Assembly (NCBI GenBank): GCA_009885445.1
Contig: VFKQ01000005.1
Coordinates: forward strand, 1-18,685
DNA: 18,685 bases
From: Anaerolineaceae bacterium
GTDB lineage: Bacteria; Chloroflexota; Anaerolineae; Anaerolineales; Villigracilaceae
Direction of reading: 5' to 3'
Shown: positions 5,872 through 13,494 of the stretch, one piece after another
Layout: every line of letters starts with the position of its first letter
Numbering within the stretch: the first letter of the stretch is position 1
Notes under the pieces: model-generated
Seen by the model: the letters and a program-made list of their open reading frames with translations, nothing else
Database searches by the model: none
What the model was told of the DNA's origin: nothing
Program-made: the position numbers and the translations under genes

Positions 5872-6942
5872 ATGGAAATCGAATTCGGCAAACACACCAT
5901 CGGCTTAAACCACCCCACCTACTTCATCGCGGACATCGCCGCAAATCATGATGGCGACATGCAGCGTGCAAAGCAGTTGATTCGCCTGGCCAAAGAAGCC
6001 GGCGCAGACGCGGCCAAGTTCCAGAATTTCGACGCGCCGAAGATCGTCTCTGATTACGGCTTTAAAGCCATGAGCGGCGGACAGGTCTCGCATCAAGCCT
6101 CGTGGAAGAAGTCCGTGTTTGAGGTGTACAAAGGCGCGTCGATTCCTTTTGAGTGGTCAATGACTCTTGTTGAAGAATGCAACGAAGCCGGCATAGACTA
6201 CTTCTCCTCGCCCTACGATTTTGAAGCCATTGATTTTCTCGACCAGTACGTCCAAGTCTACAAGGCCGGCTCGGGTGAAATTGACTGGATCGAAGCGCTG
6301 GAGCGCATGGCAAGTAAGGGAAAACCGTTCTTCATCGCCACGGGCGCGTCCACGATTGGCGAAGTGCAGAAGGCCGTTCATGCGATTCTCAAAATCAACA
6401 AGCAACTGGTGCTGATGCAGTGCAACACCAATTACACCGCCAGCCCAGATAACTACGACCATTTGCATTTGAATGTTCTAAAAACTTATGCAACCATGTT
6501 TCCCGATGTGATTCTGGGACTCTCCGACCACACGCACTCCGTGGCCCCCGTCCTCGGTGCGGTGACGTTGGGCGCGCGCGTCATCGAGCGTCACTTCACC
6601 GACAGCAACCAGCGCGAAGGCCCCGACCACAAATTTGCGATGAACCCCGAGAATTGGGCCAAGATGGTCGCGGAGACTCGTCTGCTCGAGCGCTCGCTCG
6701 GCAGTCCAGATAAATTTATCGCCGACAACGAAATTGAAACTGCGGTTGTCCAACGCCGCTGTCTGCGCGCCGCGCGCGATATCAAGGCGGGCGAAGTCTT
6801 TGTCCGCGAGATGATTGATGTGTTGCGTCCCGCGACTCCTGGCGCGATCAAACCCGACCAAATCGAAAACGTTATTGGCACGCAGGCATTACATGACATG
6901 CCGCTCGGCAAAGAATTGCGCTGGACGGCGTTGGGCGACTGA
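5872..6942 (+). CDS. NeuB-family nonulosonic acid (sialate/legionaminate/pseudaminate-type) synthase
   Basis: This 356-residue protein is the usual length for NeuB/PseI/LegI. The N-terminal TIM barrel starts FIADIAANHDGDMQRAKQLI and contains GADAAKFQNF, FSSPYDFEAIDFL, YKAGSGEIDW, QCNTNYTASPDN, LGLSDHTHSVAP and IERHFTDSNQREGPDHKFAM, which are the metal- and substrate-binding blocks of the family. The C-terminal SAF (antifreeze-like) domain starts near RRCLRAARDIKAGEVF. These enzymes condense PEP with a hexosamine derivative to make a nine-carbon acid. Sequence alone does not say which sugar; pseB upstream favours a pseudaminate-like product, but aminotransferase, acetyltransferase and CMP-transferase genes are not in the window. 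RBS gcggag precedes the ATG. Confidence 0.9.
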   Translation: MEIEFGKHTIGLNHPTYFIADIAANHDGDMQRAKQLIRLAKEAGADAAKFQNFDAPKIVSDYGFKAMSGGQVSHQASWKKSVFEVYKGASIPFEWSMTLVEECNEAGIDYFSSPYDFEAIDFLDQYVQVYKAGSGEIDWIEALERMASKGKPFFIATGASTIGEVQKAVHAILKINKQLVLMQCNTNYTASPDNYDHLHLNVLKTYATMFPDVILGLSDHTHSVAPVLGAVTLGARVIERHFTDSNQREGPDHKFAMNPENWAKMVAETRLLERSLGSPDKFIADNEIETAVVQRRCLRAARDIKAGEVFVREMIDVLRPATPGAIKPDQIENVIGTQALHDMPLGKELRWTALGD

Positions 6943-7085
6943 AGTCGCACCAACGCCTGCAAAATCCACCTTCGTGGACTCGCCTCCAGCCGACGAAGGC
7001 GATGTGCTGAGCCTGTCGAAGTATCGGCTTTGCAGATGTTGCCGCGACTCTGATTGCGCCCTGTGGGTGAGTCGCAAAACGAATT
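6935..7085. repeat. Mosaic of short palindromes and dispersed repeats
   Basis: gcgactgaagtcgc (6935-6948) is palindromic and contains the NeuB-family stop codon. tccaccttcgtgga and the bases around it form another hairpin. tgtgctgagcctgtcgaag (7003-7021) is the complement of a CTTCGACAGGCTCAGCACA-type repeat I associate with dispersed intergenic repeats in many bacterial genomes. A GCGACTC/GAGTCGC pair follows. No gene is visible. The first motif recurs at 16755-16770. Confidence 0.6.
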
Positions 7086-7088
7086 GAT

Positions 7089-7934
7089 ATGAAACTCGGC
7101 ATCCTCACCGACTCCACCAGCGACCTGCCCTCTGAAATCGCGCAACGCTTCGGCATCGAAGTCGTCCCTTCGATTTTAATTATCGAAGGAAAAGAATACG
7201 CTGACGGCGCCGGCATCAGCCGCGCTGATTTTTATGCGCGCCTGCCCTCCATGAAAAAATTTCCGACCACCGCCGCGCCCTCCATCGGCGAATTTTCAAC
7301 GCGCTACCAAAAACTTTTCGACGCCGGTTGCGCACACATCATTTCGATTCACGCCTCCTCAAAGCTCACCGCCATTTACAACATCGCCACACAAGCCGCG
7401 CAGGATTTTCATGGACGCATCACCGTCGTGGATAGTTTTTCGCTCTCACTCGGACTCGGCTTCCAGGTTTTGGCCGCCGCCGAATCTGCCGCGTCAGAGT
7501 CCGCGCTCGAAGCGGCTCGGGCGTCAATAGAGTCTACGCGCCGACGTCTGCACGTCTCCGCCGCGCTCGACACGATGGAATTTGTCCGCCGCAGTGGGCG
7601 CATCCCCGACGCCGTCGGCTTCCTCGGCGGACTGCTAAACATCAAGCCCCTCGTCGAAATCAGCGATGGCAGAATCAAAGCCATCGGCGCAGTCCGCACC
7701 ACACGTCAGGCCGACGAACGCATGGCCGCATTTGTGAAAGAGGGTCTGCCCCTCGAGCGTCTCGCCATCATGCACACCGGAGCCGAGTCTCGCGCCCGCG
7801 CCTTCCTCGCCCGCCTCACAGATGAAATGCACATGACCCTCCCACAGGATGTTCTAATCATCAACGCCACACCCGTCATCGGCGCGCACGTCGGCCCAAA
7901 TGGCATCGCCTTCGCCGCAGTGCGCGCCGAATAA
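7089..7934 (+). CDS. DegV-family fatty-acid-binding protein
   Basis: This 281-residue protein has full DegV length. It opens KLGILTDSTSDLPSEIAQ, the family signature in which Ser/Thr residues contact a fatty-acid carboxylate. Then come VVPSILIIEGKEYADG, SRADFYARLP, PTTAAPSIGEF and ISIHASSKLTAIYNIA. The C-terminal domain has DTMEFVRRSGRIP and GGLLNIKPLVEISDGRIKA, followed by a glycine-rich end (VIGAHVGPNGIAFAAV). Related proteins (FakB) present fatty acids to the kinase FakA for phospholipid synthesis; no FakA-like gene is nearby, so the exact role is open. The upstream region is a repeat mosaic and the start ATG has only a weak ribosome-binding site. Confidence 0.9.
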   Translation: MKLGILTDSTSDLPSEIAQRFGIEVVPSILIIEGKEYADGAGISRADFYARLPSMKKFPTTAAPSIGEFSTRYQKLFDAGCAHIISIHASSKLTAIYNIATQAAQDFHGRITVVDSFSLSLGLGFQVLAAAESAASESALEAARASIESTRRRLHVSAALDTMEFVRRSGRIPDAVGFLGGLLNIKPLVEISDGRIKAIGAVRTTRQADERMAAFVKEGLPLERLAIMHTGAESRARAFLARLTDEMHMTLPQDVLIINATPVIGAHVGPNGIAFAAVRAE

Positions 7935-7939
7935 TAGGC

Positions 7940-7945
7940 TATACT
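7940..7945 (+). promoter_or_regulatory. Possible -10 (GCTATACT) for the HicB-like gene
   Basis: TATACT in a GGCTATACT context lies 28 bp before the HicB-like ATG. The same GCTAYAMT form appears before several other genes here. No clear -35 is seen. Confidence 0.35.
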
Positions 7946-7973
7946 TTGCATCACATAGTGAAAGGTAATCAAA

Positions 7974-8141
7974 ATGAAATTTACTGTTGAATACGAACAG
8001 GAAGAAGATGGACGCTGGCTGGCAGAAGTGAAGGAATTGCCCGGCGTGCTCACTTATGGAAATGACCCAGACGAAGCAGTATCCCGCGCGCATGCACTTG
8101 CTTTACAAGTTGTTGCTGATGAGATTGATAATCAAGAGTGA
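7974..8141 (+). CDS. Short HicB-like antitoxin, orphan
   Basis: This 55-residue protein begins MKFTVEYEQEEDGRWLAEVK and continues ELPGVLTYGNDPDEAVSRAHALALQVVADEI. It matches the short HicB-like antitoxin fold, a partial RNase-H-like beta-beta-beta-alpha unit with the E-P-G turn followed by an amphipathic helix. gaaagg lies 8 nt before the ATG. HicB normally neutralises a HicA dsRBD-like mRNase encoded next to it, but no HicA-like frame follows or precedes. It may be a solitary regulator or a remnant. It lies 39 bp after degV. Confidence 0.75.
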   Translation: MKFTVEYEQEEDGRWLAEVKELPGVLTYGNDPDEAVSRAHALALQVVADEIDNQE

Positions 8142-8206
8142 TTCTTGGGGTGCTAAATCTAATTTCACTAAAGCCAGAAGATTTATGAAATAAACTTGAG
8201 TTTGCC

Positions 8207-8246
8207 AAACCTTCGCTTCGCCTGCACTATGGCGAAACGAAGGTTT
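8207..8246. terminator. Candidate terminator hairpin upstream of tryptophan dioxygenase
   Basis: Arms aaaccttcgcttcgcc (8207-8222) and ggcgaaacgaaggttt (8231-8246) pair over 16 bp with one mismatch and an 8-nt loop. A-rich and T-rich ends and a following TTTT suit termination of the degV/hicB transcript. The rest of the 8142-8309 gap holds a CTTCGTG/CCTTTGTGTCC-type dispersed repeat. Confidence 0.55.
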
Positions 8247-8309
8247 TGAATTTTCCCCTTCGTGCCCTTTGTGTCCTTTGTGTTTAAACCGCATTGATGG
8301 AGCCATCCC

Positions 8310-9359
8310 ATGACTACCGACAACCTGTACTACGGCGAATACATCGAACTGGACAAGATTCTCAACAGCCAGCACCCGCGCAGTTTTAGCAAGGCTGAAG
8401 AAGGCAACGATGAGATGTTGTTCATCATCATCCACCAGGCGTACGAGTTATGGTTCAAGCAGATTCTGTTTGAGCTGGACCTTGTGCGCCATATTTTCGT
8501 CCAGCCGACGATCAGCGACAACTCGCCCGATATGAGTCGTGTGGTGCGCAAGCTCAAACGAATTGTCAAAATTCTTGAGCTGGTCAATCAGCAGGTCAAT
8601 GTTTTGGAAACGATGACCGCGCTCGACTTCCTCGAGTTTCGGAATTTCCTCGTCCCGGCCTCGGGCTTTCAGAGTAAACAATTTCGTCTAATCGAAGTGA
8701 AGCTGGGACTGAAAATGGAACAGCGCTTTAAGGCTGAATATTACAAACACACCCGCCGCGGCAGTCTCTCTGAATTGGACCTGGCCGAGGTCACTCAAGC
8801 GGAGAATGAAAACACGCTCAAGCAGATGATCGTCCGCTGGCTGGAGCGCATGCCCTTCTTTAGCGAAACCGATTGGAGCGGGCATGTCTCGAAATATCCG
8901 CCCGTGGACGAATCGAAGGGCAAGTTTTGGTCCGATTATCGCGGCGCCTACCGCGCCAGCCTGTCGGATAACGAGTCGGGCCGCTCCGCCGAATTTGACG
9001 AGGTCTTCTTCGAGCAGGGCCGTCTCGATGTTTCGCCAGCCGCCATGCGCGGCGCGTTGTTCATCATGCTCTATCGCGACATGCCCATTTTTCAGGCACC
9101 GTTTGAATTGCTCAACACCCTCTCTGAAATTGACGAGTTACTTTCCAATTGGCGTTATCGCCACTTCATGATGGTGCGCCGCATGATCGGCATCCGCGCG
9201 GGCACGGGCGGCACCAGCGGCTCCGGCTACCTCGAAGGGACGCTCAGCCAGCATTACATTTTCCGCGAGTTCACCGAGCTGGCCACCTTCCTCGTTGAGC
9301 GCAGTAAACTACCTCCGCTCCCGGCGTCACTATTGAAGAAGACCGCCTTCAATGTGTAA
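8310..9359 (+). CDS. kynA: Tryptophan 2,3-dioxygenase
   Basis: This haem enzyme converts L-tryptophan to N-formylkynurenine, the first step of the kynurenine route, in the cytoplasm. Diagnostic blocks are DEMLFIIIHQAYELWFKQ with distal H42, FLEFRNFLVPASGFQSKQFR with substrate-carboxylate R111, and WRYRHFMMVRRMIG with proximal haem ligand H285. The loop GTGGTSGSGYL follows. At 349 residues it is longer than typical bacterial enzymes (about 280-300), but all key residues are kept. The ATG at 8310 has tggag upstream and starts the NLYYGEYIELDKIL helix as in homologues. No other kynurenine genes are in the window, so it is a monocistronic catabolic or NAD-precursor step whose partners lie elsewhere. 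Confidence 0.95.
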   Translation: MTTDNLYYGEYIELDKILNSQHPRSFSKAEEGNDEMLFIIIHQAYELWFKQILFELDLVRHIFVQPTISDNSPDMSRVVRKLKRIVKILELVNQQVNVLETMTALDFLEFRNFLVPASGFQSKQFRLIEVKLGLKMEQRFKAEYYKHTRRGSLSELDLAEVTQAENENTLKQMIVRWLERMPFFSETDWSGHVSKYPPVDESKGKFWSDYRGAYRASLSDNESGRSAEFDEVFFEQGRLDVSPAAMRGALFIMLYRDMPIFQAPFELLNTLSEIDELLSNWRYRHFMMVRRMIGIRAGTGGTSGSGYLEGTLSQHYIFREFTELATFLVERSKLPPLPASLLKKTAFNV

Positions 9360-9424
9360 ACGAATCCCTTCTCATGTGCTTTTCTAAAGGCTACAATTCC
9401 CGCGCCTCAATCAGGCAGATATAT

Positions 9425-9540
9425 GACTTACGCAAAACAAATCCTTTTATCCGCTAATCTGCGCCAATCTTCGCGAATTGAATTAGATTAGCGCAAATTC
9501 GCGAAGATTAGCGGACTCGCTTTACGAGTTTGCATAAGTC
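9425..9540. mobile_element. MITE-like element with terminal inverted repeats
   Basis: The ends gacttacgcaaaac (9425-9438) and agtttgcataagtc (9527-9540) are inverted relative to each other with 11 of 14 matches. Inside, aatcttcgcgaatt (9466-9479) pairs perfectly with aattcgcgaagatt (9496-9509). The interior can be read as 10-bp modules such as TCCGCTAATC, TGCGCCAATC and GATTAGCGCA. No coding sequence and no obvious target duplication are seen. It ends 22 bp before the acetyltransferase start. Confidence 0.6.
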
Positions 9541-9562
9541 CGCACAAAAAGATTTTTCACAT

Positions 9563-10123
9563 ATGTTAAATGATTTCAGCCTCACTGATCACGTTGTAAA
9601 ACTTCGCCCGTTTTACGAAGATGACCTGCGCCCCTTTCACGCGGCGATTCGCGAATCGCTGGATGCGCTCATTCCGTGGATGTCGTGGGCGCACGCGGAC
9701 TACACCGAAAAGGAGGCTGAGAATTACATCCGCATGGCGCGCAATGGCTGGGACGCGGCCTCGCTGTACGTCTTCGCCATCACCGACGCGCAAAATGGCG
9801 ACATGCTCGGCACGGTGAGTCTGAGTCACATTCATCCTATTTATCATTTTTGCAACCTCGGTTATTGGGTGCGCACTTCGCGGCGCGGGCAGGGAATCGC
9901 TGGGCGCGCCGCGCGTTTGGCCGCGCAGTTTGGTTTCGAGCGCGTGGGATTAATCCGTGCGGAGGTGGTTATCGCTGTGGGCAACACAGCCAGCATCAAG
10001 GCCGCCGAAAAAATGGGCGCACACCACGAGGGGATTTTGCGCCAGCGCGTGACGGTGCGCGAAAAGATTCACGACGCGGTCATGTTCTCGTTTGTCCCTG
10101 CAGACTTTGTGGCGCCTCTGTAA
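9563..10123 (+). CDS. GNAT acetyltransferase of the RimJ/RimL type
   Basis: This 186-residue protein begins at LRPFYEDDLRPFHAAI, the RimJ/RimL-like N-terminal strand-helix, and contains the acetyl-CoA pyrophosphate loop RRGQGIAGRAARLAA with the R/Q-x-x-G-x-G/A pattern. The C-terminal VIAVGNTASIKAAEKMGAHHEG matches the Asn-x-x-Ser helix and wedge typical of the group. Members acetylate protein N-termini, small amines or antibiotics; the substrate is unknown. A frame extension reaches TTG 9530, but that falls in the MITE-like element, so ATG 9563 is chosen even though its ribosome-binding site is weak. It converges with the restriction enzyme gene. Confidence 0.85.
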   Translation: MLNDFSLTDHVVKLRPFYEDDLRPFHAAIRESLDALIPWMSWAHADYTEKEAENYIRMARNGWDAASLYVFAITDAQNGDMLGTVSLSHIHPIYHFCNLGYWVRTSRRGQGIAGRAARLAAQFGFERVGLIRAEVVIAVGNTASIKAAEKMGAHHEGILRQRVTVREKIHDAVMFSFVPADFVAPL

Positions 10124-10182
10124 TGATAGGCATGGTTTTCATCCCCTCTCCCCTCGCACAGTGAGGAGCGTATTATTGTTGG

Positions 10183-11367
10183 CTATTCTTCGTCGCCGGG
10201 TTCTTCGTTAAACAAGTCATATTGTGCTTGCTCTTCTTTTACATATTGATTTCCAAAATTTTCGGACAAGCCAATGAATTGTTCCAAAGGAACTTTTCTC
10301 ATGGCTTTACGCAAATACTTCTCTGTTTCGCTGTCGCTCATGCGAAGCAAGTCATGTTTGAATCCAAGCGTGTTATTCAAAACTTGGGCCACTTGTTTCG
10401 GCCAATATCCCGCGCTCATTTGAATAATTGTGCCTTGCACTTCTTCAGCCATGCGCTCAATTCTGCTGTTTGCTCCAATGCGGTCAACCAAAATAATGGT
10501 CGCCATGAAAAATTTTGAACGACCTAATGAAATCTCGCGTTCAAAGCGTGTTACTTTGTCGAGTGAAATTTCGGGATTTCCCCTTCCGATAAACCCAATG
10601 TCAAAACGAACGCCTTGACCCAATTCGTAAAGTAAAGTCGCGTCGCTTTCTCGTTTTTCATTTCGTGAGGCAAGCCAAAATACTTTTTCGTATTCTTGTG
10701 GCGGCAGTATTATCTGTTTGAAGCCTAATATATGAAGCAGAGAACCAAGAACTAATTTTTCAAACAATTTCCCGTAAGCGGATTTCTCTGACCCACGAAT
10801 AGCAAGTGTTTGCGCCCCAATTGTGTTTAGGAGATAGGTCATCCAAAGCCAATTGATTTGCGCCTTTTGGTTTCCGTTGATTGTAATTTCACCTTGCAAT
10901 GCACCTTTTTCTGTTTTTCTTGCAGCAATGACTTCATCGCAAATCTGGATATACCTATCCCGATATTCTGCGATTGCTTCAGGATCATCTCTCAAAACAT
11001 TTTGAAATGCTTTATCTGTTAAACCAAGAATCCATTGAGCAAGCCATCTTTCTGCTTTGGATAGATTCCCTTTGGAAAGAATGTCCGTAGCTATTTTAGG
11101 AAGTTGATTTACAAAATCTTTGGAGTTTGCTGAGCCTTTAATAAATAACTCCATTGTTGCTAAATTCAATGTGGCAATTCTGCGACGCGTTAGGGACTCA
11201 GTTGAATCTCGCAAGTTCTTGCCTGTGAGAATGTCCAATACAACGCCACGCACAACATCCAAGCCTATTTGCTCTACAAGTTGACTGCCGCTGGCTGAGA
11301 GCAAATCCAAATCTGCGGGCGAAATCAACTCAGTTAGGGAATTTAATTGGGTTTTCTTTTTGGGCAT
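10183..11367 (-). CDS. Putative type II restriction endonuclease
   Basis: This 394-residue protein is encoded directly after and overlapping the DNA methyltransferase frame's reach, a classical restriction-modification layout. Sequence blocks GKLFEKLVLGSLLHILGF, KRESDATLL, VRFDIGFIGRG and EISLDKVTRFERE could supply a PD-(D/E)xK-like core (D256, E266, K271), but I cannot confirm the catalytic residues. Overall it recalls the CfrBI family, from memory only. The longer TTG start at 11379 overlaps the methyltransferase stop; ATG 11367, with gagag upstream, seems better. The gene is more AT-rich than its neighbours. It would cut unmodified DNA at the site protected by the adjacent methyltransferase. 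Confidence 0.7.
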   Translation of the reverse strand: MPKKKTQLNSLTELISPADLDLLSASGSQLVEQIGLDVVRGVVLDILTGKNLRDSTESLTRRRIATLNLATMELFIKGSANSKDFVNQLPKIATDILSKGNLSKAERWLAQWILGLTDKAFQNVLRDDPEAIAEYRDRYIQICDEVIAARKTEKGALQGEITINGNQKAQINWLWMTYLLNTIGAQTLAIRGSEKSAYGKLFEKLVLGSLLHILGFKQIILPPQEYEKVFWLASRNEKRESDATLLYELGQGVRFDIGFIGRGNPEISLDKVTRFEREISLGRSKFFMATIILVDRIGANSRIERMAEEVQGTIIQMSAGYWPKQVAQVLNNTLGFKHDLLRMSDSETEKYLRKAMRKVPLEQFIGLSENFGNQYVKEEQAQYDLFNEEPGDEE

Positions 11368-11375
11368 AGTAGCTC

Positions 11376-12566
11376 TCAAAATAGCATATTGTCTGCGTCA
11401 ATTGGCGCGCAGTTGATTGTATGAACCAGCTTTGCTTCTTTTCCCAGCCAGGTTTTGGCTTCTTCTCTAATGATTGAAACATATTTAGGACTTTGTTCCA
11501 GTAATACAAATCTTCGGCCAAGTTTGACGGTTGCTTTTCCAACTGTTCCAATTCCAGCAAAAGGATCGAGAACAACATCACCTTTGAAAGAATAATATTT
11601 GATTACTTTTTCTGCCAATTCAACTGGAAAGATGGCAGGATGGCGCGAGTCGTGAGATGGGGTAATTCGCCAAATGTTCGTATGTTCATAATCATCCCCA
11701 ATCTTTGAATCCTTCACGATTTTTTTATCAGGGTGAGCGCGAATATTCCAGTCAATTAATTTGTCGCTATGTTTTCGATAAACCAAAACATATTCTGTGA
11801 CGGGTACGGCTTTATATTGTAGTGGGTTTCTGTCAGCGGCAAATCTTCTGCCTCTACTTGTAGCCCAACCTGCGCCTTCTGGTTTTTCCCAAATGATGTC
11901 GTCAATAAAATCGTAGCCTTCTTCAATAAACAATCTATGCATATCAAATGGTACAGCAATTCGGTGTGATGCTTCGCTACGACTTGCACGGCGCACAAGC
12001 ACAGGTGATATGTTCATCACAAAGAAACAGCCCTCTGCCAAAACACGATGAGCGTTTTGAATGATTTTTCTGATTTTGAGAAGATATTCTTCGTAGGTGA
12101 CGTAATCAGTATATTCAGGGCGAGCGTTGTAATATGGCGGTGAAGTGAAAATCAAATTCACACTTCCCGCAGGGAGTTCTTGTAAAAGTTCTTCACTATC
12201 GCCTTGAGCGATTGTATTTCGCAAAGAAGATAAAACATAAGTTCCATTTTGCTTTTTTGCCTTAGTTTTTTTATGATTATTTCGCCCAAGCAGACGGGAT
12301 TCGAGCACTTCGGGATTTGTTGATTTATCTTCGATAATTAATGATGTATATGCGTCAATGACAACTTCGCCTAATCTGTCGTGTGACGCTTTTCCCACTA
12401 AAGGCACTCGCCAAATATGATAACGATCATCTACTTCTGGTAATCCAAACTTAATCGCATTTTCTAGTTTTGCGCGCTCTAGCCAAAAAGATGCAACCTT
12501 TTTGGCAGATTTCACATCTAAAACATTGTATTTTCTTTTGTTGGCAACTGTATTTTTTGTAAGCAT
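11376..12566 (-). CDS. Type II DNA methyltransferase, TSPPY type
   Basis: This 396-residue enzyme has the beta-class order: catalytic motif IV TSPPYYNARPEY at residues 141-152, then the SAM-binding motif I LDPFAGIGTVGKA at 333-345 near the C-terminus. SPPY is most common in N4-cytosine methyltransferases, although N6-adenine is possible. An N-terminal extension of ~110 residues before the first conserved block probably holds part of target recognition or dimerisation. The stop at 11376 lies 8 bp before the restriction gene's ATG. The start is ATG 12566, next to a short inverted repeat that may be an operator. The region's low GC and use of AT-rich codons indicate acquisition by transfer. Confidence 0.9.
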   Translation of the reverse strand: MLTKNTVANKRKYNVLDVKSAKKVASFWLERAKLENAIKFGLPEVDDRYHIWRVPLVGKASHDRLGEVVIDAYTSLIIEDKSTNPEVLESRLLGRNNHKKTKAKKQNGTYVLSSLRNTIAQGDSEELLQELPAGSVNLIFTSPPYYNARPEYTDYVTYEEYLLKIRKIIQNAHRVLAEGCFFVMNISPVLVRRASRSEASHRIAVPFDMHRLFIEEGYDFIDDIIWEKPEGAGWATSRGRRFAADRNPLQYKAVPVTEYVLVYRKHSDKLIDWNIRAHPDKKIVKDSKIGDDYEHTNIWRITPSHDSRHPAIFPVELAEKVIKYYSFKGDVVLDPFAGIGTVGKATVKLGRRFVLLEQSPKYVSIIREEAKTWLGKEAKLVHTINCAPIDADNMLF

Positions 12567-12584
12567 GGTAAACCTATTTTACCA
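12566..12584. promoter_or_regulatory. Candidate operator at the start of the methyltransferase gene
   Basis: tggtaaa (12566-12572) and tttacca (12578-12584) form a perfect 7-bp inverted repeat that overlaps the start codon edge. A further TTTACC lies beside it. Self-control of restriction-modification genes through such palindromes is known; here it is inference. Confidence 0.35.
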
Positions 12585-12635
12585 TTTACCCTCTTGTGTG
12601 CCGTTTTCTCCCCGCCGAGTCTTTAGCACCGCCGT

Positions 12636-12641
12636 TATAAT
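12636..12641 (+). promoter_or_regulatory. Perfect -10 (TATAAT) for leaderless formyltransferase transcript
   Basis: TATAAT ends 6 bases before ATG 12648, so transcription would start at or next to the start codon. No ribosome-binding site is possible in that space, and no good -35 is seen. Confidence 0.5.
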
Positions 12642-12647
12642 CGGCAC

Positions 12648-13310
12648 ATGCCCACAGACGTTTCGATTCTCTTCCTCGGCAAAGCAGAAGACCCATATTG
12701 CGCGCGCGCATTAGACTTTGTCCGTGCGCATTCTTCGCGCGTGACGGCCTGCCTGGGCAAGTGGAATCAGCCCCTGCCCGAGGCGGCCCGCGCCTGGGAG
12801 GGGGACTACATCATTTCATATCTCTCACGCTGGATCGTCCCCACAGACTTGCTGGCCCGCGCAGCTCGTGCGGCAATTAATTTTCACCCCGCCTCGCCGG
12901 AATACCCGGGCATCGGTTGCAACAATTTCGCGCTGTACGAGGGCGCAAAAGAATACGGCGTCACCTGTCATCACATGTCGCCCCAAGTAGACTCGGGCGC
13001 GATCATCGCCGTTTCGCGTTTTCCCATTTACCCAGCTGACAATGTCGCCTCTCTGTTGGAGCGCACCTATCAGCATCAGATTGCGTTGTTTATGGAGGTT
13101 GCTCAATTAATTGTCGCAGGCAAAGACCTGCCCGTCTCCACCGAGCAATGGACTCGTCCGCCGTTCACGCGCAAACAATTCAATGAGTTGTTCCGCATCA
13201 CCCCCGAAATGGACACAGCCGAGGTCGCCCGCCGCGTGCGCGCTGTCAGTTTTGGGCAGTGGCAACCGTATGTTGAAATTGCGGGCTATCGGTTTGAGTA
13301 TCGACCATAA
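12648..13310 (+). CDS. Formyltransferase (methionyl-tRNA formyltransferase / sugar N-formyltransferase-like)
   Basis: This 220-residue protein has the formyl_trans_N catalytic core. N78-x-H80 occurs in AINFHPASPEYPGIG, and D115 in MSPQVDSGAII lies 35 residues after the His, as in known N10-formyl-THF transferases. It lacks the C-terminal OB-fold needed by methionyl-tRNA formyltransferase, whose length is about 310, so a small-molecule substrate is more likely. Candidates are 4-amino or 3-amino sugars of the nearby glycan pathway. The C-terminal ~80 residues (RKQFNELFRITPEMDTAEVARRVRA-like helical part, then GQWQPYVEIAGYRFEY) resemble the linker and strand found in sugar formyltransferases. 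It stands alone after the restriction-modification cassette. Confidence 0.75.
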   Translation: MPTDVSILFLGKAEDPYCARALDFVRAHSSRVTACLGKWNQPLPEAARAWEGDYIISYLSRWIVPTDLLARAARAAINFHPASPEYPGIGCNNFALYEGAKEYGVTCHHMSPQVDSGAIIAVSRFPIYPADNVASLLERTYQHQIALFMEVAQLIVAGKDLPVSTEQWTRPPFTRKQFNELFRITPEMDTAEVARRVRAVSFGQWQPYVEIAGYRFEYRP

Positions 13311-13316
13311 TCTTTT

Positions 13317-13384
13317 GCCACAGATTTCACAGATTATCACGGATTTCAATTTAATAATCAGTGCAAATCCGTGTAATCCGTGGC
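13317..13384. repeat. Dispersed palindromic repeat (GCCACAGATTTCACAGATT type)
   Basis: gccacagatttcacagatta... to 13346 is roughly complementary to aaatccgtgtaatccgtggc at 13365-13384, giving an imperfect hairpin. This kind of CACAGATT/CACGGATT element is widespread between genes in several phyla. It could act as the 3' end of the formyltransferase transcript. Confidence 0.6.
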
Positions 13385-13445
13385 TAAAAAAAAGAGATGC
13401 CTTTTGAGCGTTTGAAATCCGCTTTCATTCTCCCTGATTCTTTGC

Positions 13446-13451
13446 TACAAT
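13446..13451 (+). promoter_or_regulatory. Possible -10 (GCTACAAT) for the three-gene operon
   Basis: TACAAT in the TGCTACAATCCC context lies 43 bp before the first gene of the operon. The -35 is not convincing. Confidence 0.35.
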
Positions 13452-13494
13452 CCCAGTGCAATTTTCAATCATCCACTCTTTTAAGGAGGAAGGC

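Noticed and set aside
8142..8200. Possible hicA remnant after the HicB-like gene
   Set aside because: A short frame (VLNLISLKPEDL) exists but does not resemble HicA.
10124..10182. Terminator between the convergent acetyltransferase and endonuclease genes
   Set aside because: The CCCCTC/GAGGAG pairing near 10143-10168 is weak and without a T-run.
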